DNA of 64,000 nucleotides from Stenotrophomonas sp. VV52 (GCF_002893095.1 NZ_PKQQ01000001.1:1-64000); one strand, 5' to 3'; counted from the first letter of the stretch, positions 28,355 to 36,183 are shown. Made by a program: numbers and translations. The notes: generated by a model from the letters alone, not told the origin.

Positions 28355-28381
28355 TAAAGTTGACGGGTTCCGGGCCGATGC
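28355..28381 (+). promoter_or_regulatory. Sigma-28 (FliA) type promoter for the HDOD gene
   Basis: TAAAGTT at 28355-28361 and GCCGAT at 28374-28379 are spaced exactly as in the enterobacterial FliA consensus TAAAGTTT-N11-GCCGATAA, with 7 of 8 and 6 of 8 positions matching. Transcription would start near 28388, leaving a leader of about 94 bases. This places the gene in the flagellar/chemotaxis regulon. An imperfect copy of the downstream half (GACGGGTCCGGGCCGATG) recurs at 28467-28484 over the start codon. Confidence 0.75.
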
Positions 28382-28481
28382 CGTGGCAACGGTGCGCGGT
28401 ACCGGCAAGCCAGGACAGGTCAGACGTGGGTGCAGTGGCAACAATCCAGAAAAAGAGCCCCGCCCCGACGGGTCCGGGCCG

Positions 28482-29570
28482 ATGACCGCGCTTCTGGTCG
28501 GGGCGGCGGGCTTGCTGGTGGCCGCGGGCGTGGGCTGGGGTCTGTATCGACGCCCGGCAGAGGCGCCCGTGGCACGGCGCGCGGCTGCCGCCGATCCACA
28601 CCTGCCAGTGGCCGCTGTGCCCACCGCAGGCGACCCGGCAGGGACCTTGCAGGCCGGGCTGCATGCGCTGGCCCTGGGGCCCGGCAGCGGCGGGGTGGAT
28701 CGCGCAGCGGGGGCCCAGGACGCCGCGCTGCAGGCGGCCGTGGCGGCGGCGCTGGAGGCGCAGGACTGGTCGGCCCGGCACCTGCCGCGCCGTCCGCAGC
28801 TGTTGCCGCAGCTGATCCAGACCGTGAATGACAGCGACGCCTCGGCCCGCAGCATGGCTTCGATCATCGGCCAGGACGCGGTGCTGACCGGCAACCTGCT
28901 GCGCATTGCCAACAGTCCGGTCTATCGGCTGCAGGCCAAGCCGGTGGACAGCCTGCAGCGCGCGGTGACCCTGGTGGGCACCGACGGCATCCGCCAGATC
29001 ATCAGTGCGGTGCTGGTGCAGCCGGTCATGCAGCTGCACAGCGACGCCTTCCCGCAGTTCGGCACGGTGGTCTGGGAACACGCGTTGCTTGCCTCGCGCG
29101 CGGCGGCCGACCATGCACGCCTGGTGACCCACGAAGACGGGTTTGCCGCGCAGTGGATGGGCCTGACCCAGGGCCTGGGCGCGGCATTGGTGATGCGGCA
29201 GCTGCTGGACGCCGCCTGGCAGCATGGCGCGGTGCCCTCGCAGGCGCTGGCCAGCACGTTGCTGGACACCTGGAGCCTGCCGGTCGCCAGCCGGATTGCT
29301 GCGGCCTGGGAGCTGCCGCCGTCGGTGCATGAAGCCCTGCTGCGCGACGGCGAGGCCCGTGGCGGTGGGTTGGCGGCCAGCCTGCGCTTCGCGCGCGCGG
29401 CGGCGTCGGCCAGCTTGTTGTGCCGGCACGGCCGGATCAGCCAGGCCCAGGCCTCCGCGCTGCTGGAGCAGCTGGAGGGTACCCCGACGCACGCGTTGCA
29501 ATGGATCTGGCGCCGGCTGCATGGGCGCGGGGTAGAGACGTTGGATGGGGATGAGGTGGGAGACGCGTAG
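28482..29570 (+). CDS. Membrane-anchored HDOD domain signalling protein
   Basis: A 362-residue protein with an N-terminal membrane helix (about residues 2-21), an Ala/Pro-rich linker, and an HDOD domain from about residue 110 (QLLPQLIQTVNDSDASARSM onward, with the typical LRIANSPVY segment). HDOD proteins lack HD-GYP catalytic residues and act as protein-protein signalling modules, often with c-di-GMP or chemotaxis partners. The start at 28482 begins the membrane helix; in-frame upstream codons overlap the leader. The promoter is of sigma-28 type. Its TAG stop is part of a REP head. Confidence 0.85.
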   Translation: MTALLVGAAGLLVAAGVGWGLYRRPAEAPVARRAAAADPHLPVAAVPTAGDPAGTLQAGLHALALGPGSGGVDRAAGAQDAALQAAVAAALEAQDWSARHLPRRPQLLPQLIQTVNDSDASARSMASIIGQDAVLTGNLLRIANSPVYRLQAKPVDSLQRAVTLVGTDGIRQIISAVLVQPVMQLHSDAFPQFGTVVWEHALLASRAAADHARLVTHEDGFAAQWMGLTQGLGAALVMRQLLDAAWQHGAVPSQALASTLLDTWSLPVASRIAAAWELPPSVHEALLRDGEARGGGLAASLRFARAAASASLLCRHGRISQAQASALLEQLEGTPTHALQWIWRRLHGRGVETLDGDEVGDA

Positions 29571-29588
29571 CGACACGCCGCGCGTGTC
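29567..29588. repeat. REP/SMAG palindrome supplying a stop codon
   Basis: GTAG at 29567-29570 is followed by stem GACACGC/GCGTGTC (29572-29588) with a 3-nt loop. The TAG of the head is the stop codon of the HDOD gene. The next gene is convergent and ends 12 bases later. Confidence 0.8.
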
Positions 29589-29600
29589 CCACGGAACCCC

Positions 29601-31181
29601 TCACAACTGCGATTCCAGCGGCAACCAGCTGATCACCCGTGCCACGGCCCGTTGTTTGAACGACGTATCCGGTTCCCGGTCCAACAACGTCGGCGGCGTT
29701 TCCGCCCAATCCAACCACCGCACCTCATTGTCCGGCGTGCGCGTCACCCAATAACTCATCTTCGGGCTGGCCAGGCGTAGGTATTCCTGCCGCAGCTCCG
29801 CTGCCAATGCGCGGTCCTCGAACATCACGCCCATCTCGGTGTTGAGATACGCCGAACGCGGGTCAAGATTGAATGAACCGACAAAGCCGCGCTTGTCATC
29901 GATCAGGAACGCCTTGGTATGCAGGCTCGCGCCGCTGCTGCCGAACGGGCCGCTGCCACCGCCGCCCGGACCGCGCGACTTCAGTTCGTACAGGTGCACG
30001 CCGTCCTGCAGCAGCGGCAGGCGATAGTGCATGTAGCCGCTGTGCACTGCCGCCACGTCGTTGGCCGCCAGCGAGTTGGTGACCACGCCAACGTACGCAC
30101 CGCGCTCCACCAGCGCCGCCAGCCCGCGCTCGCCTTCGTCGCCGGGCACGAAGTACGGCGAGATCAGCAGCGCCTTGTCGCGCGTCGCGCCAAGGTCGCG
30201 CACCAGCCGGGTCACCAGCCAGTTGGCCTGGTCGTCGCGGCGATGCTTCATTGCCGGGTCGGAAATGATCTCCACATTCGGCGACCAGTGCAGCTTGACC
30301 TCGTTGAGCCCAAACCTGCGCGCTGACTCCGAACGCTCCACCCGCTGCAGGTAGGGCTGTGCCGCGTCGAGCTTGGCCTCGTGCGCCGATTCCAGCATCA
30401 ACAGGCGCAGCTGGGCCGGGGTATGGAAGGCGAGGGCCGCCACCGGCACCGCCGCTTCGCTGTTCCAGTACGCGTCGAAAATGGTGTTGGCCTGCTGCAC
30501 CGCCTTGCCCGCCACCAGCAGGTCCAGGTCCCGGAAGTTCACGTCGCTGCGCGCGCTGAAGTACTCCTCGCCGATGTTGCGTCCCCCCACGATCGCCACG
30601 CGCCCATCGGCAATCCACTGCTTGTTGTGCATGCGGTGGTTGACGCTGAAGAAGCGCTGCACCATCTCCACCAGCCGCCACAGCCCGTCGCGGTTGCGGA
30701 ACGGGTTGTACAGGCGGATCTCGATGTTGGGGTGCTCATCGAGCGCCATCATCAGCGCGTCCTTGTCCTGCGCGTTCATGTCGTCCAGCAGCAGGCGCAC
30801 GCGCACGCCGCGCTCGGCGGCCTGGTACAGCTCCTGCGCCATCAGGTGGCCGATCAGGTCGTCCTTCCACATGTAGTACTGCAGGTCCAGGCTGCGCGCC
30901 GCGTGGCGGGTGACCACCGCGCGCGCGGCATAGGCATCCAGCCCTTCGGACAGGAACGCCACGCCCGACTGGCCCGGGTGTTGGGCCTGCAGGCGCACCA
31001 CTTCGCGGTCGATCGGGCCCTGGGCCGGCTGCAGGGGCAGCACCGTGCTGTGTGGCCCCATCGCCTTGGGCGTGAGGTGGTCGCCCAGCAGCAGGCCGCT
31101 GAGCACCAGCAGGATCAGGATCGCCAGCACCACGCACACGCCGCGCAGCAACCGGCGCCACAACGGCATCTTTTCGGTCAT
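29601..31181 (-). CDS. Phospholipase D family protein, cardiolipin synthase C-like
   Basis: A 526-residue inner-membrane protein with an N-terminal helix (about residues 12-33) and two HKD phosphodiesterase motifs: HNKQWIADGRVAIVGGRN near residue 190 and HTKAFLIDDKRGFVGSFN near 430. Domain layout and length fit ClsC-type enzymes, which make cardiolipin from phosphatidylglycerol and phosphatidylethanolamine. E. coli ClsC works with YmdB; no such partner is adjacent here. Other PLD-fold lipid enzymes cannot be excluded. Confidence 0.87.
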   Translation of the reverse strand: MTEKMPLWRRLLRGVCVVLAILILLVLSGLLLGDHLTPKAMGPHSTVLPLQPAQGPIDREVVRLQAQHPGQSGVAFLSEGLDAYAARAVVTRHAARSLDLQYYMWKDDLIGHLMAQELYQAAERGVRVRLLLDDMNAQDKDALMMALDEHPNIEIRLYNPFRNRDGLWRLVEMVQRFFSVNHRMHNKQWIADGRVAIVGGRNIGEEYFSARSDVNFRDLDLLVAGKAVQQANTIFDAYWNSEAAVPVAALAFHTPAQLRLLMLESAHEAKLDAAQPYLQRVERSESARRFGLNEVKLHWSPNVEIISDPAMKHRRDDQANWLVTRLVRDLGATRDKALLISPYFVPGDEGERGLAALVERGAYVGVVTNSLAANDVAAVHSGYMHYRLPLLQDGVHLYELKSRGPGGGGSGPFGSSGASLHTKAFLIDDKRGFVGSFNLDPRSAYLNTEMGVMFEDRALAAELRQEYLRLASPKMSYWVTRTPDNEVRWLDWAETPPTLLDREPDTSFKQRAVARVISWLPLESQL

Positions 31182-31236
31182 GCGCCGATCCTAAGCGGGG
31201 CGCGCGTGCACTGCGAGTGCACGGCACCGGGCGGGA

Positions 31237-31947
31237 TCAGAAGCGCTCGTCGGGGGCCAGGTAGCGCCACTGGCCCGGCGCCAGCTTGCCCAGGGCGACC
31301 CGGCCCACGCGCAGGCGGCGCACGCTGACCGCCTCCAGCCCAACCTGGCCGCACATGTCGCGCAGCTGGCCCGGGTGCACCGGCTTGATCGCAAAGCGCA
31401 GGCGGGTTTCGTTCTGCCAGCTGACCTTGCACGGCGGCAGCGGCCAGTTGCGGAAGCTCAGGCCATGGGCCAGCCGGCGCATGCCGTAGGGGGCCAGCTC
31501 GCCGGTTACTTCCACCAGGTATTCCTGTTCCAGCGTCGCGCCGCGGTCCCTCAGGTAGGACACCACGCGCCCGTCCTGGCTGACCACGACCAGGCCGCTG
31601 TCTTCGGCCGGCAGCGGCATCGCCAGCTGCAGGCCGTGGAAATGCCGCTGCAGCAGGGCCACGCCGGTGGCGTCCAGTTCGCTGCGGCTGTCCGGGGTGA
31701 CCATCGCGCACAGGTCGGCCGCCGGCATGCCGGCCGGCTTGTGCAGCAGCATGGTCACGGTTTCGGCGCGGGTCGCCTCCGCGTTGTCGCGCAGCACCAC
31801 CACTTCGTCGGTGACCATCGCCTGCGGCTGTTCGACCACGGTGCCATTGACCGTGACCCAGCCGCCCTCGATGTAGCGCTGGGCGTCGCCCCGGGAGCAG
31901 CCGATCAGGCTGGTCAGGCGTTTGTCGAGTCGGATCGGGTCGGTCAT
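31237..31947 (-). CDS. RsuA/RluB-type pseudouridine synthase homologue lacking the catalytic Asp
   Basis: A 236-residue protein with an N-terminal S4 RNA-binding domain (residues 5-50) and an RsuA/RluF-like synthase domain. Motif I appears as LLHKPAG at 67-73. The motif that normally reads GRLD-x-x-T/S-x-GL, whose Asp is the catalytic nucleophile, reads MPLPAEDSGL at 110-119, so Pro113 replaces the Asp, while the following SQDG matches the usual TNDG. Unless another Asp serves, the protein should bind RNA without isomerising uridine. The frame is intact, so it is not decaying. Confidence 0.82.
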   Translation of the reverse strand: MTDPIRLDKRLTSLIGCSRGDAQRYIEGGWVTVNGTVVEQPQAMVTDEVVVLRDNAEATRAETVTMLLHKPAGMPAADLCAMVTPDSRSELDATGVALLQRHFHGLQLAMPLPAEDSGLVVVSQDGRVVSYLRDRGATLEQEYLVEVTGELAPYGMRRLAHGLSFRNWPLPPCKVSWQNETRLRFAIKPVHPGQLRDMCGQVGLEAVSVRRLRVGRVALGKLAPGQWRYLAPDERF

Positions 31948-32010
31948 GGGGCAGGCAGCAGGAAGCGGGGTGGGGGCGGGCAGTGTACTGGCTCGGGCCG
32001 TTCGCCGCGT

Positions 32011-32508
32011 TCAGGCGCCGGGCCGCTCCAGGTGGGTCAGGTACAGCCGCAGGTCGAATTCCAACTGGTGGTAGTCCGCCTCCATGTGCGTGCACAGCTG
32101 GTAGAAGGCCTTGTTGTGGTCCGCTTCCTTCAGATGCGCCAGTTCATGCACCACGATCATCTTCAGGAACGGGGCCGGGGCCTCGCGGAACACGCTGGCG
32201 ATGCGGATCTCGCGGCTGGCCTTGAGCCGGCTGCCCTGCACCCGTGAAATGGTGGTGTGGGTGCCCAGCGCGTGCTTGAGTACCTGCAGGCGGCTGTCGT
32301 AGATCACCTTGGACAGCGGCGCCGACTGGCGCAGGTAGCGCTCCTTGAGGGCCTGGGTATAGTCGTACAGCTGGCGGTCGTTGCGCACCGTATGCAGCTC
32401 GGCATAACGGCGCTCCAGCCACGGCCCCAGGCGGTCGGCCGCGATCAGCGCGCGCACCTGCTGCTGCAGGGCGTCGGGGTAGCCGGCGAGGTATTTCAGG
32501 GCGGTCAT
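32011..32508 (-). CDS. YgjP-like zinc metallopeptidase domain protein
   Basis: A 165-residue protein with the HELAH zinc-binding motif in MIVVHELAHLKEADHNKAFY near residue 120, typical of the YgjP/WLM (DUF45, M48-like) family. The N-terminal half is helical and charged. Substrates of these small predicted metallopeptidases are unknown; relatives include SprT/Wss1-like proteins that act on DNA-protein crosslinks. It is divergent from the DUF2058 gene, with only 51 bp between the starts. Confidence 0.85.
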   Translation of the reverse strand: MTALKYLAGYPDALQQQVRALIAADRLGPWLERRYAELHTVRNDRQLYDYTQALKERYLRQSAPLSKVIYDSRLQVLKHALGTHTTISRVQGSRLKASREIRIASVFREAPAPFLKMIVVHELAHLKEADHNKAFYQLCTHMEADYHQLEFDLRLYLTHLERPGA

Positions 32509-32559
32509 GCAGGGCAGTATGATGGCCCCTGGATTCCCGCAACAACAGACGTACAGGCA

Positions 32560-33117
32560 ATGGCGAAGGCAAATCCCCTGCAGGAACAGCTGCTCAAGGC
32601 CGGGCTGGTCAAGAAGTCCCAGGTCTCCCAGGCCGCGCGTGAACAGGTGAAGGCCCGCCACGGCAAGGCCCCGGTCGCCCCGACCGACAGCCAGCGCGAG
32701 GCCGACCGGCTGCGCGCCGAAAAAGCCGAGCGCGACCGCGCGATCGAAGCCGAACGCAAGGAAAAGAGCCGCCAGCACGAGCTGCAGGCGCAGGTCCGGC
32801 AGATCATCGAAAGCAACCGGGTCAAGCGTGACGGCGAAAGCGAATACCGCTTCAATGATGGCAGCCTGATCCGCACGATGCTGGTCAACGAGCTGCTGCG
32901 CCGGCAGCTGGCGGCGGGCAGCCTGGTGATCGTGCGTCTCGGCGAGGGGTTCGAGCTGGTACCGCGCGCTGCAGCCGACAAGATCCGCGAACGCGACGCA
33001 TCAGCCATCGTGCTCGACAACGGCAAGGTCCGCGGCAATGCCGAGCCCAGCACGGGCAATGCGGAAGACGACGCCTACTACGCGCAGTTCCAGGTGCCAG
33101 ACGACCTGATCTGGTAA
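32560..33117 (+). CDS. DUF2058 domain protein (YaiL-like)
   Basis: A 185-residue cytoplasmic protein of the DUF2058 family. The first 25 residues (LQEQLLKAGLVKKSQV) match the conserved start, then a long charged helix runs to about residue 85 (rich in Arg, Glu and Lys), and a C-terminal domain follows. E. coli YaiL is described as a nucleoprotein-type polypeptide, but the function is not established. It ends exactly where the convergent MscS gene ends. Confidence 0.88.
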   Translation: MAKANPLQEQLLKAGLVKKSQVSQAAREQVKARHGKAPVAPTDSQREADRLRAEKAERDRAIEAERKEKSRQHELQAQVRQIIESNRVKRDGESEYRFNDGSLIRTMLVNELLRRQLAAGSLVIVRLGEGFELVPRAAADKIRERDASAIVLDNGKVRGNAEPSTGNAEDDAYYAQFQVPDDLIW

Positions 33118-33699
33118 TCAGCCATCGCCCTGGATGCCACCCGGGGCCTGCGATGGATCGCGCCAGCGGCGCACGGTGCGCTGGAAGAACATGTTGTTGG
33201 GAATCTGAAGCACGGTGCCTTCGTGGCCGCCCGCGTTTTCCTGCAGCGTGGTGTAGATCAGGTTGACGTCGATCACCCGGCCCTTGAGGCCTGGTTTTTC
33301 GCCGTTCTCCAGCACTTCGATGTAATCGTGCAGGCGGAACGGGCGGGTGGTGAAGATCAGCAGCGTGCAGAAGATGTTGGAGAGCACGCTCCATGCGGCG
33401 AAGAAGGCCACCGCGCCGACCGCGGCAAAGCCGGTGAACGCCGTCCACAGCACGCTGGCCTGCACCCCGATGATCTGCAGCACCACCATCAGTACCGCGA
33501 AATACACCACGAAGGTGAACACGCGGCGCGCGCCCATCACCATCTCCGGCGGCAGTGTGTAGTGCTCGCCAAGTCGGCGCAGCAGGCGCCGCGCAATGAG
33601 GCGAACGAGCCACGCGACCAGCAGGGTCAGCAGGATCTGCAGTGCGGGCGCGCCGTATTGCAGCCACTCATGGGTCCAGGCAGGCAGGTGTTCTTTCAT
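33118..33699 (-). CDS. Small MscS-family mechanosensitive channel
   Basis: A 193-residue inner-membrane protein. Membrane helices lie at about residues 15-37, 60-80 and 85-110; the last is the Gly/Ala-rich pore helix (AVGAVAFFAAWSVLSNI) of MscS, followed by the beta domain (TTRPFRLHDYIEV, GLKGRVIDVNLIYT). It is shorter than E. coli MscS (286) because the C-terminal alpha/beta domain is missing. Its ATG overlaps the stop of a small lipoprotein gene as ATGA, which supports this start over the longer frame to 33852. Confidence 0.88.
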   Translation of the reverse strand: MKEHLPAWTHEWLQYGAPALQILLTLLVAWLVRLIARRLLRRLGEHYTLPPEMVMGARRVFTFVVYFAVLMVVLQIIGVQASVLWTAFTGFAAVGAVAFFAAWSVLSNIFCTLLIFTTRPFRLHDYIEVLENGEKPGLKGRVIDVNLIYTTLQENAGGHEGTVLQIPNNMFFQRTVRRWRDPSQAPGGIQGDG

Positions 33700-33863
33700 G
33701 CCCGCCAGTTTACCAACCCCGACACGCACAACGGCGCCCGCTGCTCGTACTGCACGCACAGGTCGGCACGCGGCGGTGGCGACACGCGCACCGTCACCGG
33801 GCTGCCGGGCAGGGTACAGGCGGTGGCAAGCGACAACAGCAGGGCAAGACACGTGGGCGACAT
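33696..33863 (-). CDS. Small predicted lipoprotein, 55 residues, coupled to the MscS gene
   Basis: A short frame preceded by a perfect AGGAGG six bases before its ATG. It encodes a signal peptide (MSPTCLALLLSLATACT) with a possible lipobox ATAC ending at Cys16, then about 39 residues with Cys36 and Cys46 (DLCVQYEQRAPLCVSG). The stop overlaps the MscS ATG as ATGA, so the two are translationally coupled. I do not recognise a family. The strong ribosome site, signal peptide and coupling make it likely real; a channel accessory role is a guess. Confidence 0.65.
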   Translation of the reverse strand: MSPTCLALLLSLATACTLPGSPVTVRVSPPPRADLCVQYEQRAPLCVSGLVNWRA

Positions 33864-33901
33864 GCGGACCTCCTGGGGCGATCCTTCGCGGGAACAGGAG
33901 A

Positions 33902-33971
33902 TTGGATGCAGCCGCGGGCGAAAAGGTTTAACCGGCCGGGCTTAAACCTTTTCGATGGCGGCCGCATCCAA
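33902..33971. promoter_or_regulatory. 70-bp near-perfect inverted repeat before the ECF sigma gene
   Basis: The arms 33902-33931 and 33942-33971 pair at 26 of 30 positions around a GC-rich 10-bp spacer. The inner arm AAAAGGTTTAA/TTAAACCTTTT and outer arm TTGGATGC/GCATCCAA are perfect. The right arm ends in the start of the AAGGGA preceding the sigma factor ATG at 33977. It could be an operator for a dimeric regulator or, if transcribed, a hairpin that hides the ribosome-binding site. The divergent lipoprotein starts at 33863. Confidence 0.7.
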
Positions 33972-33976
33972 GGGAT

Positions 33977-34561
33977 ATGCTCGATACGACCATGCCCGCC
34001 CTCCGCGCCGCCAACGACGCCGACCCCACCGACGAGTCCGCCCTGGTGCGGGCCGCCGTGGCCGGCGACACGGCCGCTTACGAGCGCATTTACCACCGGC
34101 ATGCGCCGCGCCTGTATGCGGTGCTGTGGCGGCTGTGCGGTGGCCAGGCCGCTCGTGCCGAGGATGCACTGCAGGAAGCCTTCCTGCAGGCCTGGCGCGC
34201 ACTGCCGGGCTTCCGTTTCGACAGCAGCCTGGCCACCTGGCTGCACCGGTTGGGGGTCAACGCCGCGCTGATGGAGCTGCGTGCCAATGCGGCGCGCGAT
34301 GCGGCCGACAGCGGCGAAGACGACGGCGAAATGCTGGCCGCAGTGCCCTCGATCGACCGCTGCGCGGGCACCACGCTGGACCTGGAGCGCGCGCTGGAAA
34401 CGCTGCCGCCGCGCGCCCGGGCGGTGCTGGTGCTGCACGATATCGAAGGCTGGAAACACCATGAAATCGCCGAACAGCTGCAGATGGCGGTCGGCAGTTC
34501 CAAGGCACAGTTGCACCGTGCGCGCGGCCTGCTGCGCGCGCGCCTGGGAGAACCCGCATGA
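33977..34561 (+). CDS. ECF-type RNA polymerase sigma factor
   Basis: A 194-residue sigma-70 family factor with region 2 at about residues 35-95 (YERIYHRHAPRLYAVLWRLC, DALQEAFLQAW, FDSSLATWLHRLGVNAA) and region 4 at about 135-185 (LPPRARAVLVLHDIEGWKHHEIAEQL). An ATG at 33992 is an alternative start. It overlaps the next gene by four bases. Such factors switch on small regulons after a signal releases their inhibitor; the two genes behind it probably belong to that unit. Its own promoter region holds the long palindrome. Confidence 0.93.
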   Translation: MLDTTMPALRAANDADPTDESALVRAAVAGDTAAYERIYHRHAPRLYAVLWRLCGGQAARAEDALQEAFLQAWRALPGFRFDSSLATWLHRLGVNAALMELRANAARDAADSGEDDGEMLAAVPSIDRCAGTTLDLERALETLPPRARAVLVLHDIEGWKHHEIAEQLQMAVGSSKAQLHRARGLLRARLGEPA

Positions 34562-35064
34562 ACGATCACGACGACAACGCTTCCCATGACGACCTGCAGG
34601 CGCGCCTGCGCGCGCTGCCGGCCGAACGATTGCCGCCTGCCCACGCCTGGCAGCGCATCGCCGCGCGGTTGCCGCCCCGCACGGCCGTGGTGCCCATGCC
34701 TGCGCCCACGCGTCCGGCGTGGCGCTGGCCGCTGCGCATCGGCCTTGGCCTGGCCGCTGCGCTGGCGGTGCTGATGGTGGTGCCGACCGCGCCGCCGCCG
34801 ACCCCGCGCCCCACGCCGCTGCAGCGCCAGGCCGATGTCCTGGCCGCCGAGTACCAGCAGGCCATGGCGGCCCTGCCGGCGGATCGGATTGGCGCGGACT
34901 GGCAGCCGGCGCTGCACGAACTCGATTCCAGCGCGGGCACCATCCGCGCCGCCCTTGCCGAGAACCCGCGCTCCGGGTTCCTGCTGACCCAGCTGCAGCG
35001 TACCTACGCGCTGCGCCTTGAACTGACCCAGCAGGCCGTCAACGCCGCTGGCCTGCCATCCTGA
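34558..35064 (+). CDS. Single-pass membrane protein, putative anti-sigma partner
   Basis: A 168-residue protein with an N-terminal cytosolic part of about 55 residues, one membrane helix (about 57-76, IGLGLAAALAVLMVV) and a periplasmic part. It follows the ECF sigma gene with an ATGA overlap, the usual place of an anti-sigma factor. It lacks the zinc-binding HxxxCxxC of the common ZAS domain, so the role is inferred from position and topology. Confidence 0.75.
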   Translation: MNDHDDNASHDDLQARLRALPAERLPPAHAWQRIAARLPPRTAVVPMPAPTRPAWRWPLRIGLGLAAALAVLMVVPTAPPPTPRPTPLQRQADVLAAEYQQAMAALPADRIGADWQPALHELDSSAGTIRAALAENPRSGFLLTQLQRTYALRLELTQQAVNAAGLPS

Positions 35065-35075
35065 AGGAGAGACCC

Positions 35076-35957
35076 ATGCCCCTGTCCAAGCGTTACCTTG
35101 TTGCCCTCGCGCTGCTGCTGCCGCTGGCCGCGCAGGCCGCCACCCGCGTCGACGAACGCCACCCGCTGGCCGCCGGTGGGCGGGTCGAACTCAGCAACAT
35201 CGCCGGCAAGGTCACTGTGCGTGGCTGGGACCGCAATGAAGTGGCCCTCAGCGGCAGCCTGGCCGACGGCCTGCGCCTGCAGCAGGACAAGAGCGCCAAC
35301 CGGGTACGGTGGGAGGTGATCTACCCGCGCAACGGCAACAGCGGCGGCGCCACCCTGGAACTGCGGGTGCCGCGTTCGGTGGAAGTGCAGCTGGGCACGG
35401 TCAGTGCGGACATCGACGTGGCCGAGGTGGACCTGCGTCGGCTGCAGGCAAACGCGGTCAGCGGCGATGTCGCCGCCAGCGGGCGCAGCGGCGAAACCAA
35501 CCTGGCCTCGGTGAGTGGCAGCATCCGCTCGCAGGTGCAGACCCCGCGGCTTGAACTGCGCGCGGTGAGCGGCTCCATCCAGGCCGGTGGCGGCGCAGGC
35601 GACGTGTCGGTAGGCACCGTGTCGGGCAACATCACGCTGGATGCGGCGAAGGTGCAGCGACTGGCGGCCGAAGCGGTGTCGGGCAGCCTGAAGGTCGGCG
35701 CAGCCGGGCTCGCGCCGGGCGGCAAGGTGACCCTGGAGACGGTGAGCGGTTCGATCAGCCTGAGCCTGCCGGCGCAGGTGTCGGCGCGTCTGGCGGTGAA
35801 GACCTTCAGCGGTGACATCAGCTCACCGGTGGGTCAGGTGGAGAAGCCACGTTATGGCCCGGGGCGCAGCCTGGACACGCGCCTGGGAGGTGGCGACGGT
35901 GATATTTCGATCAATGCCCACTCGGGCAGCGTGAAGGTCACGCTCGGCGGCCGCTGA
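35076..35957 (+). CDS. DUF4097 beta-strand repeat protein, exported
   Basis: A 293-residue protein with a signal peptide (cleaved near ALAAQA, residue 22) and a repetitive beta-solenoid-like body of the DUF4097 family, with recurring units such as VSGDVAASG, VSGSIRS, VSGNITLD and VSGSLKVG. Family members often occur with ECF sigma or PspC-like stress genes, and their function is unknown. GGAGAG lies before the ATG, 12 bases after the membrane-protein gene, so the three genes form one operon. Confidence 0.88.
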   Translation: MPLSKRYLVALALLLPLAAQAATRVDERHPLAAGGRVELSNIAGKVTVRGWDRNEVALSGSLADGLRLQQDKSANRVRWEVIYPRNGNSGGATLELRVPRSVEVQLGTVSADIDVAEVDLRRLQANAVSGDVAASGRSGETNLASVSGSIRSQVQTPRLELRAVSGSIQAGGGAGDVSVGTVSGNITLDAAKVQRLAAEAVSGSLKVGAAGLAPGGKVTLETVSGSISLSLPAQVSARLAVKTFSGDISSPVGQVEKPRYGPGRSLDTRLGGGDGDISINAHSGSVKVTLGGR

Positions 35958-35966
35958 GTGCGGCCC

Positions 35967-35991
35967 CCGCACCGGCCCAGGGCCGGTGCGG
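35967..35991. terminator. Bidirectional hairpin terminator
   Basis: An 11-bp perfect stem, CCGCACCGGCC with its complement, and a 3-nt loop lie between the DUF4097 gene and the convergent small-protein gene. It has no T run, so it is an intrinsic terminator of moderate quality. Confidence 0.6.
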
Positions 35992-36003
35992 ACGGCTGCG
36001 GCA

Positions 36004-36183
36004 TCAGCCGGCCTTTTTCAGCGCCAGGGTATTGCCCAGTACTTCGATCTTGCCACCGCTCTTGCGGAACGCGGCCAGGTCGGCGGCGATGCTGGCGCTG
36101 CTCATTGCGGTGTTGGAACCCTGCTTGCGGTCAACGCGAACGGTGTTGCCTGCCTTGGGGGAGGTCTTTGGCGAACGGGCCAT
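36004..36183 (-). CDS. Conserved small basic protein, unknown function
   Basis: A 59-residue protein that begins with a Lys/Arg/Ser-rich stretch (ARSPKTSPKAGNTVRVDRK), continues with a short helix (SIAADLAAFRKSGG) and ends with KIEVLGNTLALKK. It has no membrane segment or cysteines. AGGAG lies eight bases before the ATG at 36183; the longer frame from 36198 is less likely. The gene follows the YkgJ gene by 20 bp on the same strand and is probably co-transcribed. I do not recognise a characterised family. Confidence 0.7.
   Translation of the reverse strand: MARSPKTSPKAGNTVRVDRKQGSNTAMSSASIAADLAAFRKSGGKIEVLGNTLALKKAG

Noticed and set aside
28382..28481. Possible c-di-GMP (GEMM) riboswitch in the leader of the HDOD gene
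   Set aside because: I could not align the conserved GEMM core or tetraloop receptor; only general GC-rich pairing is visible.
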